Shown here: positions 27,303 to 37,115 of the stretch, one piece after another
How the letters are laid out: each line of letters starts with the position of its first letter
Position numbering within the stretch: the first letter of the stretch is position 1
Origin: Deltaproteobacteria bacterium
GTDB lineage: Bacteria > Bdellovibrionota_B > Oligoflexia > Oligoflexales > Bog-1112
DNA: 51,246 nucleotides
Reading direction: 5' to 3'
Assembly: GCA_947475005.1 (NCBI GenBank)
Contig: CANJLI010000012.1
Location: 1-51,246 of the forward strand
The notes under the pieces: model-generated
What the model saw: only the letters and a program-made list of their open reading frames with translations
What the model was told of the DNA's origin: nothing
Databases searched by the model: none
Program-made: the position numbers and the translations under genes

Positions 27303-28112
27303 ATGGATGCTGCAACCTTTGAGAATCGAGTTTTCAAATCCATGGTCCTGGCTTCGGTCGGTATCCATGTAGGGATTTTTTTGTGGTCCCATGTAAGAGA
27401 CTCCTCTGCAGCTATTTCTTTTCAAGAAATGTCGATTCAAGCTGATCTTGAGATGGAGTCTCCCGTAGCCTCTATTTCTTCCCAATATCGAGCAGAAGAA
27501 ATTAAGGTAGACAAGCAAATTTTGCCTCAATTGCCCAAGCAGTTTGAAGTGCAAGAAAAGCCCGAACAAGATGAAAAACAAAATGACGAACTTGCGCTAA
27601 AAGAAGAAGAGCACAAGGAAGAAGAAAAAAAACCGGAGATCGATACCGAGCATATCAAACGGGAACGCATCTTTGCTTTGCAGAAGAAGCAAGCCCTCGA
27701 AAGACTGCTGAAGGATAAGGCCCGCAAGGAGGAGAAATTCTCTGATGCCAACCGCTCTCCCCTCAATCAGATCCTACTGGCTCGCAAAAAGCAGTTGGAA
27801 GGGGCCTCTGGGACAGCGATGGGAGATGAGTCTTTTGCTCAGTATGGAAAACTGCTCAAGAAATGGATGCAGAACTATTACTCCATGCCAGAAGCTTATT
27901 CGCTGCAAACCGTTGGGCAACAGGCTGTGGTGGAATTGGTGCTAGATGGTAAGGGAGGCATTCGCTCCCTCACGTTGCTAACCTCTTCCCAAAACGATGC
28001 CTTCGACCAGTTGGCTCTTGCCACCGTACGCAAGGCTGCGCCTTTTCCCGCCCCTCCTAGAGAGTTGGTGGGGAAAAAGATTCATTATCATTTTGATGCG
28101 ACTAAGAATTAA
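27303..28112 (+). CDS. TonB/TolA-like energy transducer
   Basis: 269 residues. N-terminal anchor VLASVGIHVGIFLWSHV (about 15-31), then a long Glu/Lys/Gln-rich periplasm-spanning region (about 70-170). The C-terminal TonB-like domain is QQAVVELVLDGKGGIRSLTLLTSS followed by FDQLALATVRKAAPFPAPP. It transmits energy from the ExbB/ExbD motor to an outer-membrane partner. No tolB, pal or TonB-dependent receptor is adjacent, so Tol versus Ton function cannot be decided. Confidence 0.88.
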   Translation: MDAATFENRVFKSMVLASVGIHVGIFLWSHVRDSSAAISFQEMSIQADLEMESPVASISSQYRAEEIKVDKQILPQLPKQFEVQEKPEQDEKQNDELALKEEEHKEEEKKPEIDTEHIKRERIFALQKKQALERLLKDKARKEEKFSDANRSPLNQILLARKKQLEGASGTAMGDESFAQYGKLLKKWMQNYYSMPEAYSLQTVGQQAVVELVLDGKGGIRSLTLLTSSQNDAFDQLALATVRKAAPFPAPPRELVGKKIHYHFDATKN

Positions 28113-28142
28113 ATAAAGCAATAGGGACACCCGGTGTAATTT

Positions 28143-28232
28143 CCGTCATCCCAAGGTCCCGAAGGGACCGTATGGGATCTCTGTGTTTTTATCGAGATCC
28201 CATACGGTCCCTTCGGGACCTTGGGATGACGG
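28143..28232. repeat. palindromic element copy 4 (hairpins A/A)
   Basis: A full-length 90-bp palindrome between convergent genes. Both small hairpins are type A (GGTCCC-GAA-GGGACC and GGTCCC-TTC-GGGACC), giving the most symmetric copy. The core is CTGTGTTTTTATCGAG. Confidence 0.92.
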
Positions 28233-28310
28233 AGGGGGTGTCTGCTACGAAGCCTTGGGATGACGGAGGGGGTGTCTGCTGCGAAGCCTTGGGATGACGG
28301 AGGGGGTGTC
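28233..28310. repeat. two tandem truncated right-end copies of the palindromic element
   Basis: Directly after copy 4, a ~34-base unit is repeated twice. It consists of AGGGGGTGTCTGCTRCGAAG then CCTTGGGATGACGG, i.e. the outer right end with a broken type-B hairpin (CTGCTACGAAG, unpaired). A third AGGGGGTGTC starts after it. These are partial copies, presumably from replication slippage or unequal exchange. Confidence 0.8.
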
Positions 28311-28326
28311 TCCACAATGCCAGAGA

Positions 28327-29286
28327 TTAGTTATCGAGATCGGCTGGACGGTAATGGTGCTGAAGACGCTCCTCCATATTGGCAGGTACAAATGAACCGA
28401 GCAGAGCGTTCATTTCCTCTGCGGAGTAGCTGACATCAACGAAGATGACATCATAACCATATTTTTTAGACAACACACCAGTTACCCCATGTACAAGAAT
28501 CCGAAAGCTAAAAACAAAAGGCTCGCCTTTCTCCCAAGAAACGGAGTAACTTTCCACACCTAGTGTTTCAATAGCAGTCGTGTATGTTTTCCTACTATTT
28601 TCTGTCTTTAAGGCTGCAATTTTTTCTTCACTTGCAGCGGAAAATTTATCCCTAAAGTCTGAAAATTTCATTCCCCAATACGCGGAAATATGCAGCAACG
28701 GTTTGCCTTCTTGTGTCGAGTAAAAGCGTGGTTCTTCCCCCCCATGGCCTAACCCCATCATTGGAAAGGGGATGGGGCTCACTAGAGAGAATTTCCAATT
28801 ACCTTCGCTTGTAAACTTCCCCTTCATTTCATTTTTGCTTATAGCTACATAGGAAGGGCCTCCAAATCTTGCAGCATCATGTAGGAGTTCACCCAGGACT
28901 TGAGCTTGATATTGAATATCAAAGGTTACAGACCGTAACCCTAGTGTTAGCTCCTTTTCCTCTGCATTGAAAAAATTGGGCGACTTCCCTCTAATTTTTT
29001 CAATGTTGTAGAAGATATGACCGTCTAAGTTCGTCCCATTAGGATTTGTCGTATTTGTAAGCAAATCATCTGCGGTGCTATCACACAATAATTTTGCAAA
29101 GGCGTTGCTATTGTTATAGTGAGGAGGAAACAAGAGGATGCCTCTGTCTTCCGCATTTACAAAAGAATCGTAAAAGTCTCTTCCCTTTCTCTTCTCGACT
29201 CCCTGCTCCGCTGCGGAGAGAGACATTGCACTTGTAAGAAGAGTCGTTACGGAAAGGGTTACAATTTGCCATTTTTTCTGCATCAT
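28327..29286 (-). CDS. secreted protein of unknown function
   Basis: 319 residues (ATG 29286, GGAG three bases upstream; the second codon is also ATG). Signal peptide about 1-26 (MSLSAAEQ cleavage region). The mature part has aromatic/Gly blocks such as GGPSYVAISKNEMKGKF and PIPFPMMGLGHGGEEPRFYS, and a C-terminal KKYGYDVIFVDVSYSAEEMN. No domain recognised. It stands alone, convergent with the TonB-like gene across the repeat cluster. Confidence 0.7.
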   Translation of the reverse strand: MMQKKWQIVTLSVTTLLTSAMSLSAAEQGVEKRKGRDFYDSFVNAEDRGILLFPPHYNNSNAFAKLLCDSTADDLLTNTTNPNGTNLDGHIFYNIEKIRGKSPNFFNAEEKELTLGLRSVTFDIQYQAQVLGELLHDAARFGGPSYVAISKNEMKGKFTSEGNWKFSLVSPIPFPMMGLGHGGEEPRFYSTQEGKPLLHISAYWGMKFSDFRDKFSAASEEKIAALKTENSRKTYTTAIETLGVESYSVSWEKGEPFVFSFRILVHGVTGVLSKKYGYDVIFVDVSYSAEEMNALLGSFVPANMEERLQHHYRPADLDN

Positions 29287-29434
29287 TTTTCTCCATAAAA
29301 ATTCGTAGCAACCCTACCTGAGGCGTAAAACCCGATCAAGGTTCCATCGAACAAATGGATTGGCGAATTTGCGCTGAAATTATTCCTTACAAAGTTGCGG
29401 GATTCTTCGTACAGCGAGTGATGACAGGCCCCCT

Positions 29435-29557
29435 CCGTCATCCCAAGGTCCCGAAGGGACCGTATGGGATCTCTGCGTTTTTATCGAGATCCCATACGGC
29501 TGCTACGCAGCCTTGGGATGACGGAGGCACGGCTGCTACGCAGCCTTGGGATGACGG
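29435..29557. repeat. palindromic element copy 5 (A/B) plus an extra B half-end
   Basis: Bases 29435-29524 are a full element with left hairpin A and right hairpin B (GGCTGC-TAC-GCAGCC). After AGGCAC, the right end is duplicated once more (29531-29557: intact type-B hairpin plus TTGGGATGACGG). It lies just downstream of the EmrA-like gene end, beyond a T-rich stretch on the minus strand. Confidence 0.9.
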
Positions 29558-29584
29558 ACTGAGGGGATAGAAAAGAAAAAAAAA

Positions 29585-30325
29585 TTAAAATCGAACCGTC
29601 ACCTCAGCGGAAAGCCCTGCTCGCAACTCCCTCATATGGGCAGAAGGCGTAAGCCGAATCTTCACCGGTACCCGTTGCACCACTTTCACAAAATTCCCTG
29701 TGGCATTATCTGGTGGCAACAAAGAAAACCGAGAGCCTGTAGCAGGTGAGAGGCTTTCCACCTGCCCCTCCCAAACCATCCCTGGATAGGCATCCACGGT
29801 GATCTTTGTCTTCAATCCTGGATGTAAAAGACTAATCTGAGTCTCCTTAAAATTAGCAATCACAAACCGAGACTCCGATAACACCTGCACGATCCATTGT
29901 CCCCGTTGTACGAACTGCCCCTCTTCTACTGCAATCTTAGAAAGCTGCCCTGTCATCGGTGCAATAATTTTCGTACCCTCTAGATGCAACTTGGCTTGCT
30001 CCAACAAAGCCTCTGCTTCATGCCGCTTATTGGCATTTTCTTTTACAACCTCTAACTCAGCTTCTGCTTGCTTGACCTTACTCACATACTCGCGAGAGTC
30101 GATCTCAGCTAGAATATCACCTTTCTTGATCTGCTGATGATCGTGTACCCACACTTTTACAATTTGTCCACTCACATGGGCAGAAACGGGCACCACATCC
30201 GTATCGATTTGTGCATCATCAGTACTCACATGCTGATGGTTCCATGTCACATGCATCCAATAGCTTCCAATAGCCAACAAACAAACTGCCCCTACAAGAA
30301 AAGACCCTGTTTTATATTTCAACAT
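29585..30325 (-). CDS. EmrA/HlyD-type membrane fusion protein
   Basis: 246 residues from ATG 30325 (AGAGGAAG upstream). One membrane segment (about 7-24), then STDDAQIDTDVVPVSAHVSG, the biotinyl-lipoyl motif region, a short helical hairpin (VKQAEAELEVVKENANKRHE...), IIAPMTGQLSKIAVEEGQFV, and a beta barrel ending RAGLSAEVTVRF. It bridges the inner-membrane EmrB-type pump to an outer-membrane channel. It is much shorter than E. coli EmrA (~390) because the coiled-coil hairpin is only about 35 residues. Its start overlaps the pump gene's end by 14 bases. Confidence 0.92.
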   Translation of the reverse strand: MLKYKTGSFLVGAVCLLAIGSYWMHVTWNHQHVSTDDAQIDTDVVPVSAHVSGQIVKVWVHDHQQIKKGDILAEIDSREYVSKVKQAEAELEVVKENANKRHEAEALLEQAKLHLEGTKIIAPMTGQLSKIAVEEGQFVQRGQWIVQVLSESRFVIANFKETQISLLHPGLKTKITVDAYPGMVWEGQVESLSPATGSRFSLLPPDNATGNFVKVVQRVPVKIRLTPSAHMRELRAGLSAEVTVRF

Positions 30326-31886
30326 AGACTTCCTCTTTCTTCGAAATCGGTGGTACACGCAAGAAAAAAAGCAAAGGCAAGACGATGAGAAGAATAAGCC
30401 CCTGCAACAAAAACACCTTATCAAAGGCCACCATCATCGCTTGTTGATGTACCTGATGAACAACCCCTTGTAACCAGGATCCTGATATCATCGGGCTTGC
30501 CCTTCCTAAAGCAAGCTGCTCTTGCATGGGAGTACCCCCTTGTTGCCACACTTCGGGACGTAATCCTGTTACATGTCCTGACAGAGCCTCACGTGCTTGC
30601 ATACTAAACTGAGTTAAGAACGTGGCAGAAAATGTCAGACCAAAAGCACTTCCTATCTGCCGCATAAACGAGTTAAGCCCCGCTGCTGCACTCAATTCAT
30701 GCCGTGGGATCTGGGATAAAGCTAAGGTCGTCAACGGCACCAGCAAACAACTAAGTCCAATCCCATTTAAAAGTAAGGGGATCACAATATCAGAAAAGGA
30801 ACTTTGCGCTGTGAGCGTACTTAAATACAAATTTCCAACAACAAAAAAGACAACCCCACTCCCAAGTAGAATAGCAGGTGAAATCTGATTGTAGATCTTT
30901 CCGACCAAGGGGGTGACTACGATCATAATTAAAGAACGCGGCATGAGAAGAAAACCGGAAAGTGTGGCATTAAATCCTAAAATTTCCTGCATATATAAAG
31001 GCAATAAAAACATATTGCCCATCAATAAGGCAAATAATAACCCTCCGATGAATGTAGCCGAAAAAAATGCACGATTTTGAAATAACCTTAATTGAATAAT
31101 CGGATGGGGGATATATAACTCCCACACCACAAAAAACACCAAAGAAAATGTGGCAAAAATACCAAGCACCAAAATTCGAGGGGAATGCAACCATTCCTGC
31201 GACGGCCCCTCCTCCAGCATCACCTGCAAGGTAGAAACCCCAATTACCAAGAGACAAATCCCAACCCAATCGAGATTTTTCCGTAATAGAAGAGACTTCT
31301 TTTCATTGGCTTGCCGAATGTCTTGGGGTTCATTCACGTTACGCCAAGTCATAAAGACAGCGATGATACCCACTGGTACATTGACATAAAAAATCCAAGG
31401 CCAACTGAAACGATCTGTTAGAAAGCCACCCAGTGTAGGCCCAAGAGAAGGGCCAATCATAATAACTGCAGCGAACAGGGACATGGCTACCCCCTGTTCT
31501 TCAACGGGAAAAGTCTGCCGTAAAATGGCTTGTTGGGAAGGTTGCAGCGAGCCCGCAGCAATACCTTGTATGATTCGAAAAAAAATCAACATCGGCAAAC
31601 TCGATGCCATACCGCAAAGTACCGATCCCACGATAAAAAGAATCAGACTGCTTAGATAAAGCCGTTTTTGTCCCAGCAAAGCACCCAATACGCCTGTGAG
31701 GGGCATCACCAGCACCATGGCAATGATATAAGCACTCGAAATCCAGGTGATCTCTCCGATGGAGGCACCTAGAGATCCTCGAATGTGAGGCAATGCTACA
31801 TTTATAATCGAAGAATCGATGGTGGCCATGAGAGCCCCCAAAGCGACGGAAAAAGCCACGATCCACTTATTTGGTGTTGGATCCAC
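30312..31886 (-). CDS. EmrB-type DHA2 multidrug MFS transporter
   Basis: 524 residues from a GTG at 31886 (AGAGG seven bases upstream). A 14-helix major-facilitator drug:proton antiporter. TM1 motif ALMATIDSSIINVALPHIRG; motif C region IMIGPSLGPTLGGFLTDRF; LMPRSLIMIVVTPLVGKI later. It forms a tripartite pump with the EmrA-like protein. The outer-membrane TolC-type partner is not in the window. Substrates are probably hydrophobic toxins. Confidence 0.93.
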   Translation of the reverse strand: MDPTPNKWIVAFSVALGALMATIDSSIINVALPHIRGSLGASIGEITWISSAYIIAMVLVMPLTGVLGALLGQKRLYLSSLILFIVGSVLCGMASSLPMLIFFRIIQGIAAGSLQPSQQAILRQTFPVEEQGVAMSLFAAVIMIGPSLGPTLGGFLTDRFSWPWIFYVNVPVGIIAVFMTWRNVNEPQDIRQANEKKSLLLRKNLDWVGICLLVIGVSTLQVMLEEGPSQEWLHSPRILVLGIFATFSLVFFVVWELYIPHPIIQLRLFQNRAFFSATFIGGLLFALLMGNMFLLPLYMQEILGFNATLSGFLLMPRSLIMIVVTPLVGKIYNQISPAILLGSGVVFFVVGNLYLSTLTAQSSFSDIVIPLLLNGIGLSCLLVPLTTLALSQIPRHELSAAAGLNSFMRQIGSAFGLTFSATFLTQFSMQAREALSGHVTGLRPEVWQQGGTPMQEQLALGRASPMISGSWLQGVVHQVHQQAMMVAFDKVFLLQGLILLIVLPLLFFLRVPPISKKEEVYVEI

Positions 31887-32049
31887 GAAAAGCCTCTAAC
31901 TAGGCAAGGAGAGTTTCTGGGAAACAAACAAACGAAAAAATTGGAGCTTGTACTGCAGATATCGTATCTCACCTTAAGAGATTGTGCCACACACAAACCC
32001 TCAAGGTGTAATTATCTATAAATACAATATTTTTTAAACTTAATTGAAC

Positions 32050-32216
32050 ATTGCTTACAAAGCTGGGAGATCCTTCGCTTGCGCTTCACTCCGTCATCCC
32101 AAGGCTGCGTAGCAGCCGTATGGGATCTCGATAAAAACACAGGGATCCCATACGGCCCCTTCGGGACCTTGGGATGACAAGCGAACAGCGAAGGATCTCC
32201 CAGCTTTGTAAGCAAT
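32050..32216. repeat. perfect 30-bp inverted repeat enclosing a palindromic element
   Basis: Bases 32050-32079 and 32187-32216 are exact reverse complements (30 of 30). They flank the 88-bp element at 32091-32178 with 11 and 8 unpaired bases. It lies between the divergent emrB-like gene and the 888-residue lipoprotein gene; the rest of that 410-base gap holds only their promoters (a TAAAAT at 32253-32258 may be the -10 of the lipoprotein gene). Confidence 0.95.
32091..32178. repeat. palindromic element copy 6 (hairpins B/A')
   Basis: Left hairpin type B (GGCTGC-GTA-GCAGCC), right a mutated type A (GGCCCC-TTC-GGGACC, one base changed). Core GATAAAAACACAGG. It ends GGGATGAC, lacking the final GG of the other copies. 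Confidence 0.9.
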
Positions 32217-32296
32217 ATTGATCATTACCTGTTCCAAAAATGAATTTTGAGATAAAATCGTAGAATTACAACCCCTTTTTTTCAACGAGGTAAACG

Positions 32297-34963
32297 ATGC
32301 GAATACGGTTCACAACCCGTAGCAATCTGTTGATTGGACTTTCCACACTGGGAATTGGTCTACTAGGCGCCTGTAGCAAAAAAAGTAGCAGCAGTGAGGA
32401 CACTGCTGCTGTCACAGCCAATACTGGAGGCTCAACCTTCGCTCTTGCTGGAACGGTAGCCACGACAGCTAGCAGTTCGAGTAGCGCTTTACGATTGGGC
32501 TTGGCAGAAGCGGGTGCATCCGTCACCTATCAAGTGGCTGGAGATCCAAGTACAGCTCAATCTGCCACGGCAGATGCCACAACCGGAGAATTTACATTTA
32601 CAGAAGCTCAAGCCGCTACCTTTCTTGGGAAAACAGTGGAAGGCTACGTAACCTCTCCTGATGGTGATGTAACGGTTCTACCTCCACTCCCTCTTTCTTC
32701 GGATGCAGCCTCTGCAGAAATAAGCGTGACTTATGACTCCGAATCTGGCGCTGGAGACCAAAAAGTTATTGTCACAAATACCAGTGGTGTCAGCGCAGAT
32801 AGTAGTGATAGCTATGCCCCACTCTCTGCTGCACTTATGGCCTTTGATCCAACCCTCATCACGGGAGAATATTCTCGCGTGAACTGTGAGATTGACCGTA
32901 CGAGCACCGATAACAAAGCGGCTATCAAAGCTGTAAAAGCAGGGGATCTTGCCGGTACAAAAGTAGACCCGACTACTTGCTCAGGATGGGAACAAGGGGG
33001 GCTTTATCTACGCGGGGAGAAGGGCATCACGGGAAGTGCGAGCCCAGTGGTTCAAGATGTTCCTCCCACGCTGCAAATGTGGAATCGTAAATCTGACTAT
33101 GATGCTTGCTACGGAACCGGAAGTTTAACCATGAGCATTTCCGATGGCACCAATTCCTTTGACTTTGGCTCCGGTGCCAACATTGATGCCATGGCACTTT
33201 TTGACAAGATCAAGACGTTTGGATGGGCCCCTCAAGTCGCATTAGACCGTGCTGCAGCAGCCAATCCAACAGATGCACCTGTAGAGGCAAAGGATTCTCA
33301 GATGCGAGACCTATTGCTATCTAAATACACAGATCCCTGCTCTGGGATGTCCACTGATCTTGCAAAAGATTGGGACAAAGTAGCTGATAGTGATGTGAAA
33401 AAAGTAGGGGGACGCTCTTTTTGTGGAACAAGCTTGGTATATGCCACCCCTATCACCCAATTCAATACCATGATGAACAAAGAAATCCAAGACAGCCAAG
33501 ATAGAGCCGACAGTGGATTGGGATTGCGAGATGTATGCGGGATGTACAAACGCGCCAAAACCGCTGGCGATAAAAAAATTGCTCTTAATAAATTTGTTGC
33601 CATGTGCAATGAGTTTATTGCAGGAAAACCAGGCGAACACGAACAAAATCAAGCCAAAATTGAAGTAGTCGATTCCTTCGTGCGTTCGATTGCAGATCTT
33701 AAATGGCAAACTGGGGACACCCGTTTTGAGGCTTTGAAAAATGCCATGAAAGGCCTCGACCTCGATAATGCCGCCTCCATCAGTTCGAGCGCTCTTAAAA
33801 TTATGGCAACCGAGTGGATGGCTGTTTCTTGGGATTGGAGAAGCAAAAAAATCATGGAATATGCCATCGCTTCCATGGATAGTGCCATGACCATCGCTTC
33901 ACAGGACAGTTGGCTCAATATCGCTGCCGGCACAACCGGTAAGCAAGCCATCGTTGCTATGCTCTCTGATAGTCACACTCGAAGTAACTTAGATGAATTG
34001 GTATGTTCTGACCAATGGCAAATGCCAACTCTTTCTAAAATGGTTGGCACTGATTATCTTGCTGCACTGGAAAATGAGCTTACCCCAGCATCTCAGGACA
34101 ACAACTTTCAATCTAGCTGGAAGTCAAGCGTGCTTCTAGCCGACAAAAAAGCATTGCTTGTTGCTTTTATTGACTCCTATCTTACAAAAAGCCCGAACCA
34201 CTGTGAACAAGTTCGACTCACCTCTCAAAAATCCCAGATCATCTCCTACACAGAAGGTGGCCCTAGTAACCCGGGTGGCAGCATTGTAGATAATTTCCCC
34301 CAATTCATGTTGGGTGGACAACTACAAGAGGCCAAGCAACGAAAGGTCATGCAAGACATCGGTAGCTTACTTGCCACCGGAACCTACACCCAACTTCGCG
34401 ACAAAATGGTAGAATTGGAAAGCTTCCAAATGGGTGGGGAAGGATACATGTCAAAGCAACTGGCCGAAGAAGCCCAAAAAGGTCTTAATGAAGCGGGACT
34501 TCTCTATCGTCTTAAGCAAATGTTGGGTGGAGAAGCTGCTCGTAGTGCTTTCCGCTACGATGATCCCTATCTAGCCAAAATGCAGGCCATCAAACAAGCT
34601 TCCAGCTGCTTGCCAGACGCCCAAGTGAACTGGCAAACTGATGTATCTGAAGATGGCTCCGAAACCCATACCCTCGTAGTTAACGGACCTGTTAAACAGA
34701 TTTTCAAAGCCCCTCTTTCTTTGAATGGGGACAATGTAAAAGCGGTGAGCACCACTCTACAAAGTGGGGGAAGTTGCTACTGGGGGAACTCAAACGGTTT
34801 CTCCGCAATTCCAGTTACCGCATTTGCTGGCACCGCTGGATTTGTTTCTCCCTACATGATGGCATGGTTTAACGGTTGTGGCAGTAGCAGCAGCGAGTCT
34901 GGTGCTGACTCGCTCAACGGGATGTTTACGGTTACCAAGATCACACCGGTTGTGAATCAGTAG
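32297..34963 (+). CDS. large lipoprotein of unknown function
   Basis: 888 residues. GAGG eight to nine bases before ATG 32297. Lipobox LLGAC (Cys26) followed by a Ser/Lys-rich linker (SKKSSSSED). An early beta-rich part (SVTYQVAGDPSTAQSATAD..., perhaps carboxypeptidase-regulatory-like) gives way to a long, mostly helical body with scattered Cys (about 14), for example DPCSGMSTDL, DVCGMYKRAK and DQWQMP. The C-terminus is Gly/Ser-rich (FNGCGSSSSESGADSLNG). I recognise no domain with confidence. It is convergent with fusA. Confidence 0.75.
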   Translation: MRIRFTTRSNLLIGLSTLGIGLLGACSKKSSSSEDTAAVTANTGGSTFALAGTVATTASSSSSALRLGLAEAGASVTYQVAGDPSTAQSATADATTGEFTFTEAQAATFLGKTVEGYVTSPDGDVTVLPPLPLSSDAASAEISVTYDSESGAGDQKVIVTNTSGVSADSSDSYAPLSAALMAFDPTLITGEYSRVNCEIDRTSTDNKAAIKAVKAGDLAGTKVDPTTCSGWEQGGLYLRGEKGITGSASPVVQDVPPTLQMWNRKSDYDACYGTGSLTMSISDGTNSFDFGSGANIDAMALFDKIKTFGWAPQVALDRAAAANPTDAPVEAKDSQMRDLLLSKYTDPCSGMSTDLAKDWDKVADSDVKKVGGRSFCGTSLVYATPITQFNTMMNKEIQDSQDRADSGLGLRDVCGMYKRAKTAGDKKIALNKFVAMCNEFIAGKPGEHEQNQAKIEVVDSFVRSIADLKWQTGDTRFEALKNAMKGLDLDNAASISSSALKIMATEWMAVSWDWRSKKIMEYAIASMDSAMTIASQDSWLNIAAGTTGKQAIVAMLSDSHTRSNLDELVCSDQWQMPTLSKMVGTDYLAALENELTPASQDNNFQSSWKSSVLLADKKALLVAFIDSYLTKSPNHCEQVRLTSQKSQIISYTEGGPSNPGGSIVDNFPQFMLGGQLQEAKQRKVMQDIGSLLATGTYTQLRDKMVELESFQMGGEGYMSKQLAEEAQKGLNEAGLLYRLKQMLGGEAARSAFRYDDPYLAKMQAIKQASSCLPDAQVNWQTDVSEDGSETHTLVVNGPVKQIFKAPLSLNGDNVKAVSTTLQSGGSCYWGNSNGFSAIPVTAFAGTAGFVSPYMMAWFNGCGSSSSESGADSLNGMFTVTKITPVVNQ

Positions 34964-34991
34964 AGTTTGAACAGCTAGGGGACACTCTATT

Positions 34992-35020
34992 GGATAGTCC
35001 CCTTTGCCAACGGACTATCC
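34992..35020. terminator. inverted repeat between convergent lipoprotein and fusA genes
   Basis: GGATAGTCC (34992-35000) pairs with GGACTATCC (35012-35020) around an 11-base loop and overlaps the fusA stop. There is no T-run on either strand, so a role as bidirectional terminator is only possible. Confidence 0.3.
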
Positions 35021-37087
35021 CCCTAGAATGGCTTGTCGGGTGGCAGTAGATACTTTTTCATAATGCCCAAATCGCATGGTGTACGTAGCACGTCCCTTGG
35101 AAATCGAACGAAGTCCTGTGGTATAGCCAAACATTTTTGCCAAGGGACTCTTTGCCTCAATCACTTGTAAATGATTTGCCATTCCGATATGAGACACCTG
35201 TGCACCCCGACTATTTAGATCAGATACGACATTGGATAGATAATCATCGGGTGTGGAAACTTCAAGCTCCATCACCGGTTCCATCATAATCGAAGATCCG
35301 GTTTGCAATCCCTTTCGAACCGCCAAATTAGCTACAATTTGAAAAGCCACTTCGTCAGAAGCACCGTCTATTAGAGCCGCTTCTTCGAGTGTACATCGCA
35401 GTCCGATGATTTGAAACCCTGCCAAGGCACCGGCTTGCAAGCCTTCCATGACTCCTTTTTCTACCGCCTTGGCCAATAGTTTTGGAAGTCTGGATTCTGC
35501 GACTTTGTTCACAAATTGATTTTGAATTTGAACATCCCCAGAAATGGGCTCCATGCGGAGAGAAATTTTGGCAAATTGCTTTTTGCCATTGATTTCTCGC
35601 TCGAAGATCTCCTCGATGGCTATTTCATTTTCTAAGGTTTCTCGATACGAAACTTGGGGCTGTCCCGTGTTGGTTGCTACGGAAAACTCCCGCAACAAAC
35701 GATCTACAATGATATCGAGATGTAATTCCCCCATTCCGGAAATCAACATTTGCCCAGTTTCTTTGTTTTCTTGAAAATGAAAGGACGGATCCTCAGATCT
35801 TAGTTTTTCCAACGCTTTTTCTAACTTCGGTGTATCAGCGCTGCTCTTCGGCTCAATGGCAATGAAAATTACCGGCTCTGGAAAAGACACCGATTCGAAC
35901 CGAATGGGGTCTTTTTGAGAACAAAGCGTATCTCCAGTAGCCACTTCCTTGAGCCCTACCAATGCCACGATGTCACCTGCTTGGGCAGTTTCAATTTCGG
36001 TACGGTCGTTGGCTTGCATTTGGAAAATTTTCTGAACCCGCTCGCGCTTTTGGGTACGAGAGTTCAGTACAACTTCTCCCACCTTTAAAGAACCACTGTA
36101 TACGCGGGTGAATATCAATTGACCCACAAAAGAATCTGACATCAGCTTAAATGCGATGGCAGAAAAGCTTGCATCCAGAGAACGCTCTCTCGAAATCGGA
36201 TCCTCATCAGAAGTAGCGCGAAAACCAGGAACTGCAGGCAAATCATCGGGAGCAGGCAAGTAACGCACCACTGCATCAAGCAGGGGCTGCACGCCTTTAT
36301 TTTTGAATGCACTCCCGCAAACCACCGGCACCAAATCTTGGGCGATGGTGCATTTTCGAATGCATGCAATGAGGGCCTCTGGCTCAATCGGAGCGCCTTC
36401 GAGAGCCTTTTCCATAATCACATCATCAAAATCTGCAAGACTCTCCAGCAACTGCTCTCTGTAAAGCTCTGCTTGGTCTTGTAGATCCTCAGGAATGGGC
36501 ATACGTGTGTACTGGTGGTCTTCACTGCCAGCAGCTCCTGTCCAAACCAAGGCTTCCATGGCAATCAGATCCACAACGCCTATAAATCCCCCTTCTTCTC
36601 CAATGGGAATTTGGAGGATAAGAGGCTTTGCTTTTAGTTTTTCTCGGATGGAATCCACCGAGGTGAAAAAGCTAGAACCCACCCGATCGAGTTTGTTGAT
36701 AAAACAAATACGAGGGACTTTGTATTTATCTGCCTGACGCCACACCGTCTCCGATTGAGGCTCTACCCCGTGGGTACCATCAAATACGGCGACTGCACCA
36801 TCCAACACCCGCAAAGACCGTTCGACTTCTACCGTGAAGTCCACATGGCCTGGGGTATCAATCAGGTTGATCGTATGGCCTTCCCAAAAGCAGGTGATGG
36901 CTGCTGAGGTAATGGTGATGCCTCGCTCTTGCTCTTGCACCATCCAGTCGGTAGTTGCTGTGCCTTCATGCACTTCCCCAATACGGTGAATTTTTCCGGT
37001 GTAGTACAGGATACGCTCTGTGGTGGTGGTTTTTCCTGCATCGATATGGGCCATAATGCCGATGTTGCGCATTTTTGTTTGTTTCAT
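35015..37087 (-). CDS. fusA: translation elongation factor G
   Basis: 690 residues. GTPase driving ribosomal translocation. The G domain has [20 protein letters not shown] (G1, about 9-28), [14 protein letters not shown] (G2), DTPGHVDF (G3), NKLDR (G4) and CGSAFKNKG (G5). Domains II-V follow with [12 protein letters not shown] and the C-terminal [19 protein letters not shown]. It is the last str-operon gene, but 607 bases and a terminator separate it from rpsG. It therefore probably needs its own promoter, which must lie in or beside the palindromic element. The ribosome site is weak (AAAAGAG eight or so bases upstream). Confidence 0.97.
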   Translation of the reverse strand: MKQTKMRNIGIMAHIDAGKTTTTERILYYTGKIHRIGEVHEGTATTDWMVQEQERGITITSAAITCFWEGHTINLIDTPGHVDFTVEVERSLRVLDGAVAVFDGTHGVEPQSETVWRQADKYKVPRICFINKLDRVGSSFFTSVDSIREKLKAKPLILQIPIGEEGGFIGVVDLIAMEALVWTGAAGSEDHQYTRMPIPEDLQDQAELYREQLLESLADFDDVIMEKALEGAPIEPEALIACIRKCTIAQDLVPVVCGSAFKNKGVQPLLDAVVRYLPAPDDLPAVPGFRATSDEDPISRERSLDASFSAIAFKLMSDSFVGQLIFTRVYSGSLKVGEVVLNSRTQKRERVQKIFQMQANDRTEIETAQAGDIVALVGLKEVATGDTLCSQKDPIRFESVSFPEPVIFIAIEPKSSADTPKLEKALEKLRSEDPSFHFQENKETGQMLISGMGELHLDIIVDRLLREFSVATNTGQPQVSYRETLENEIAIEEIFEREINGKKQFAKISLRMEPISGDVQIQNQFVNKVAESRLPKLLAKAVEKGVMEGLQAGALAGFQIIGLRCTLEEAALIDGASDEVAFQIVANLAVRKGLQTGSSIMMEPVMELEVSTPDDYLSNVVSDLNSRGAQVSHIGMANHLQVIEAKSPLAKMFGYTTGLRSISKGRATYTMRFGHYEKVSTATRQAILGG

Positions 37088-37115
37088 TTTTTTCTCTTTT
37101 CATTTTTTCTTTTTC

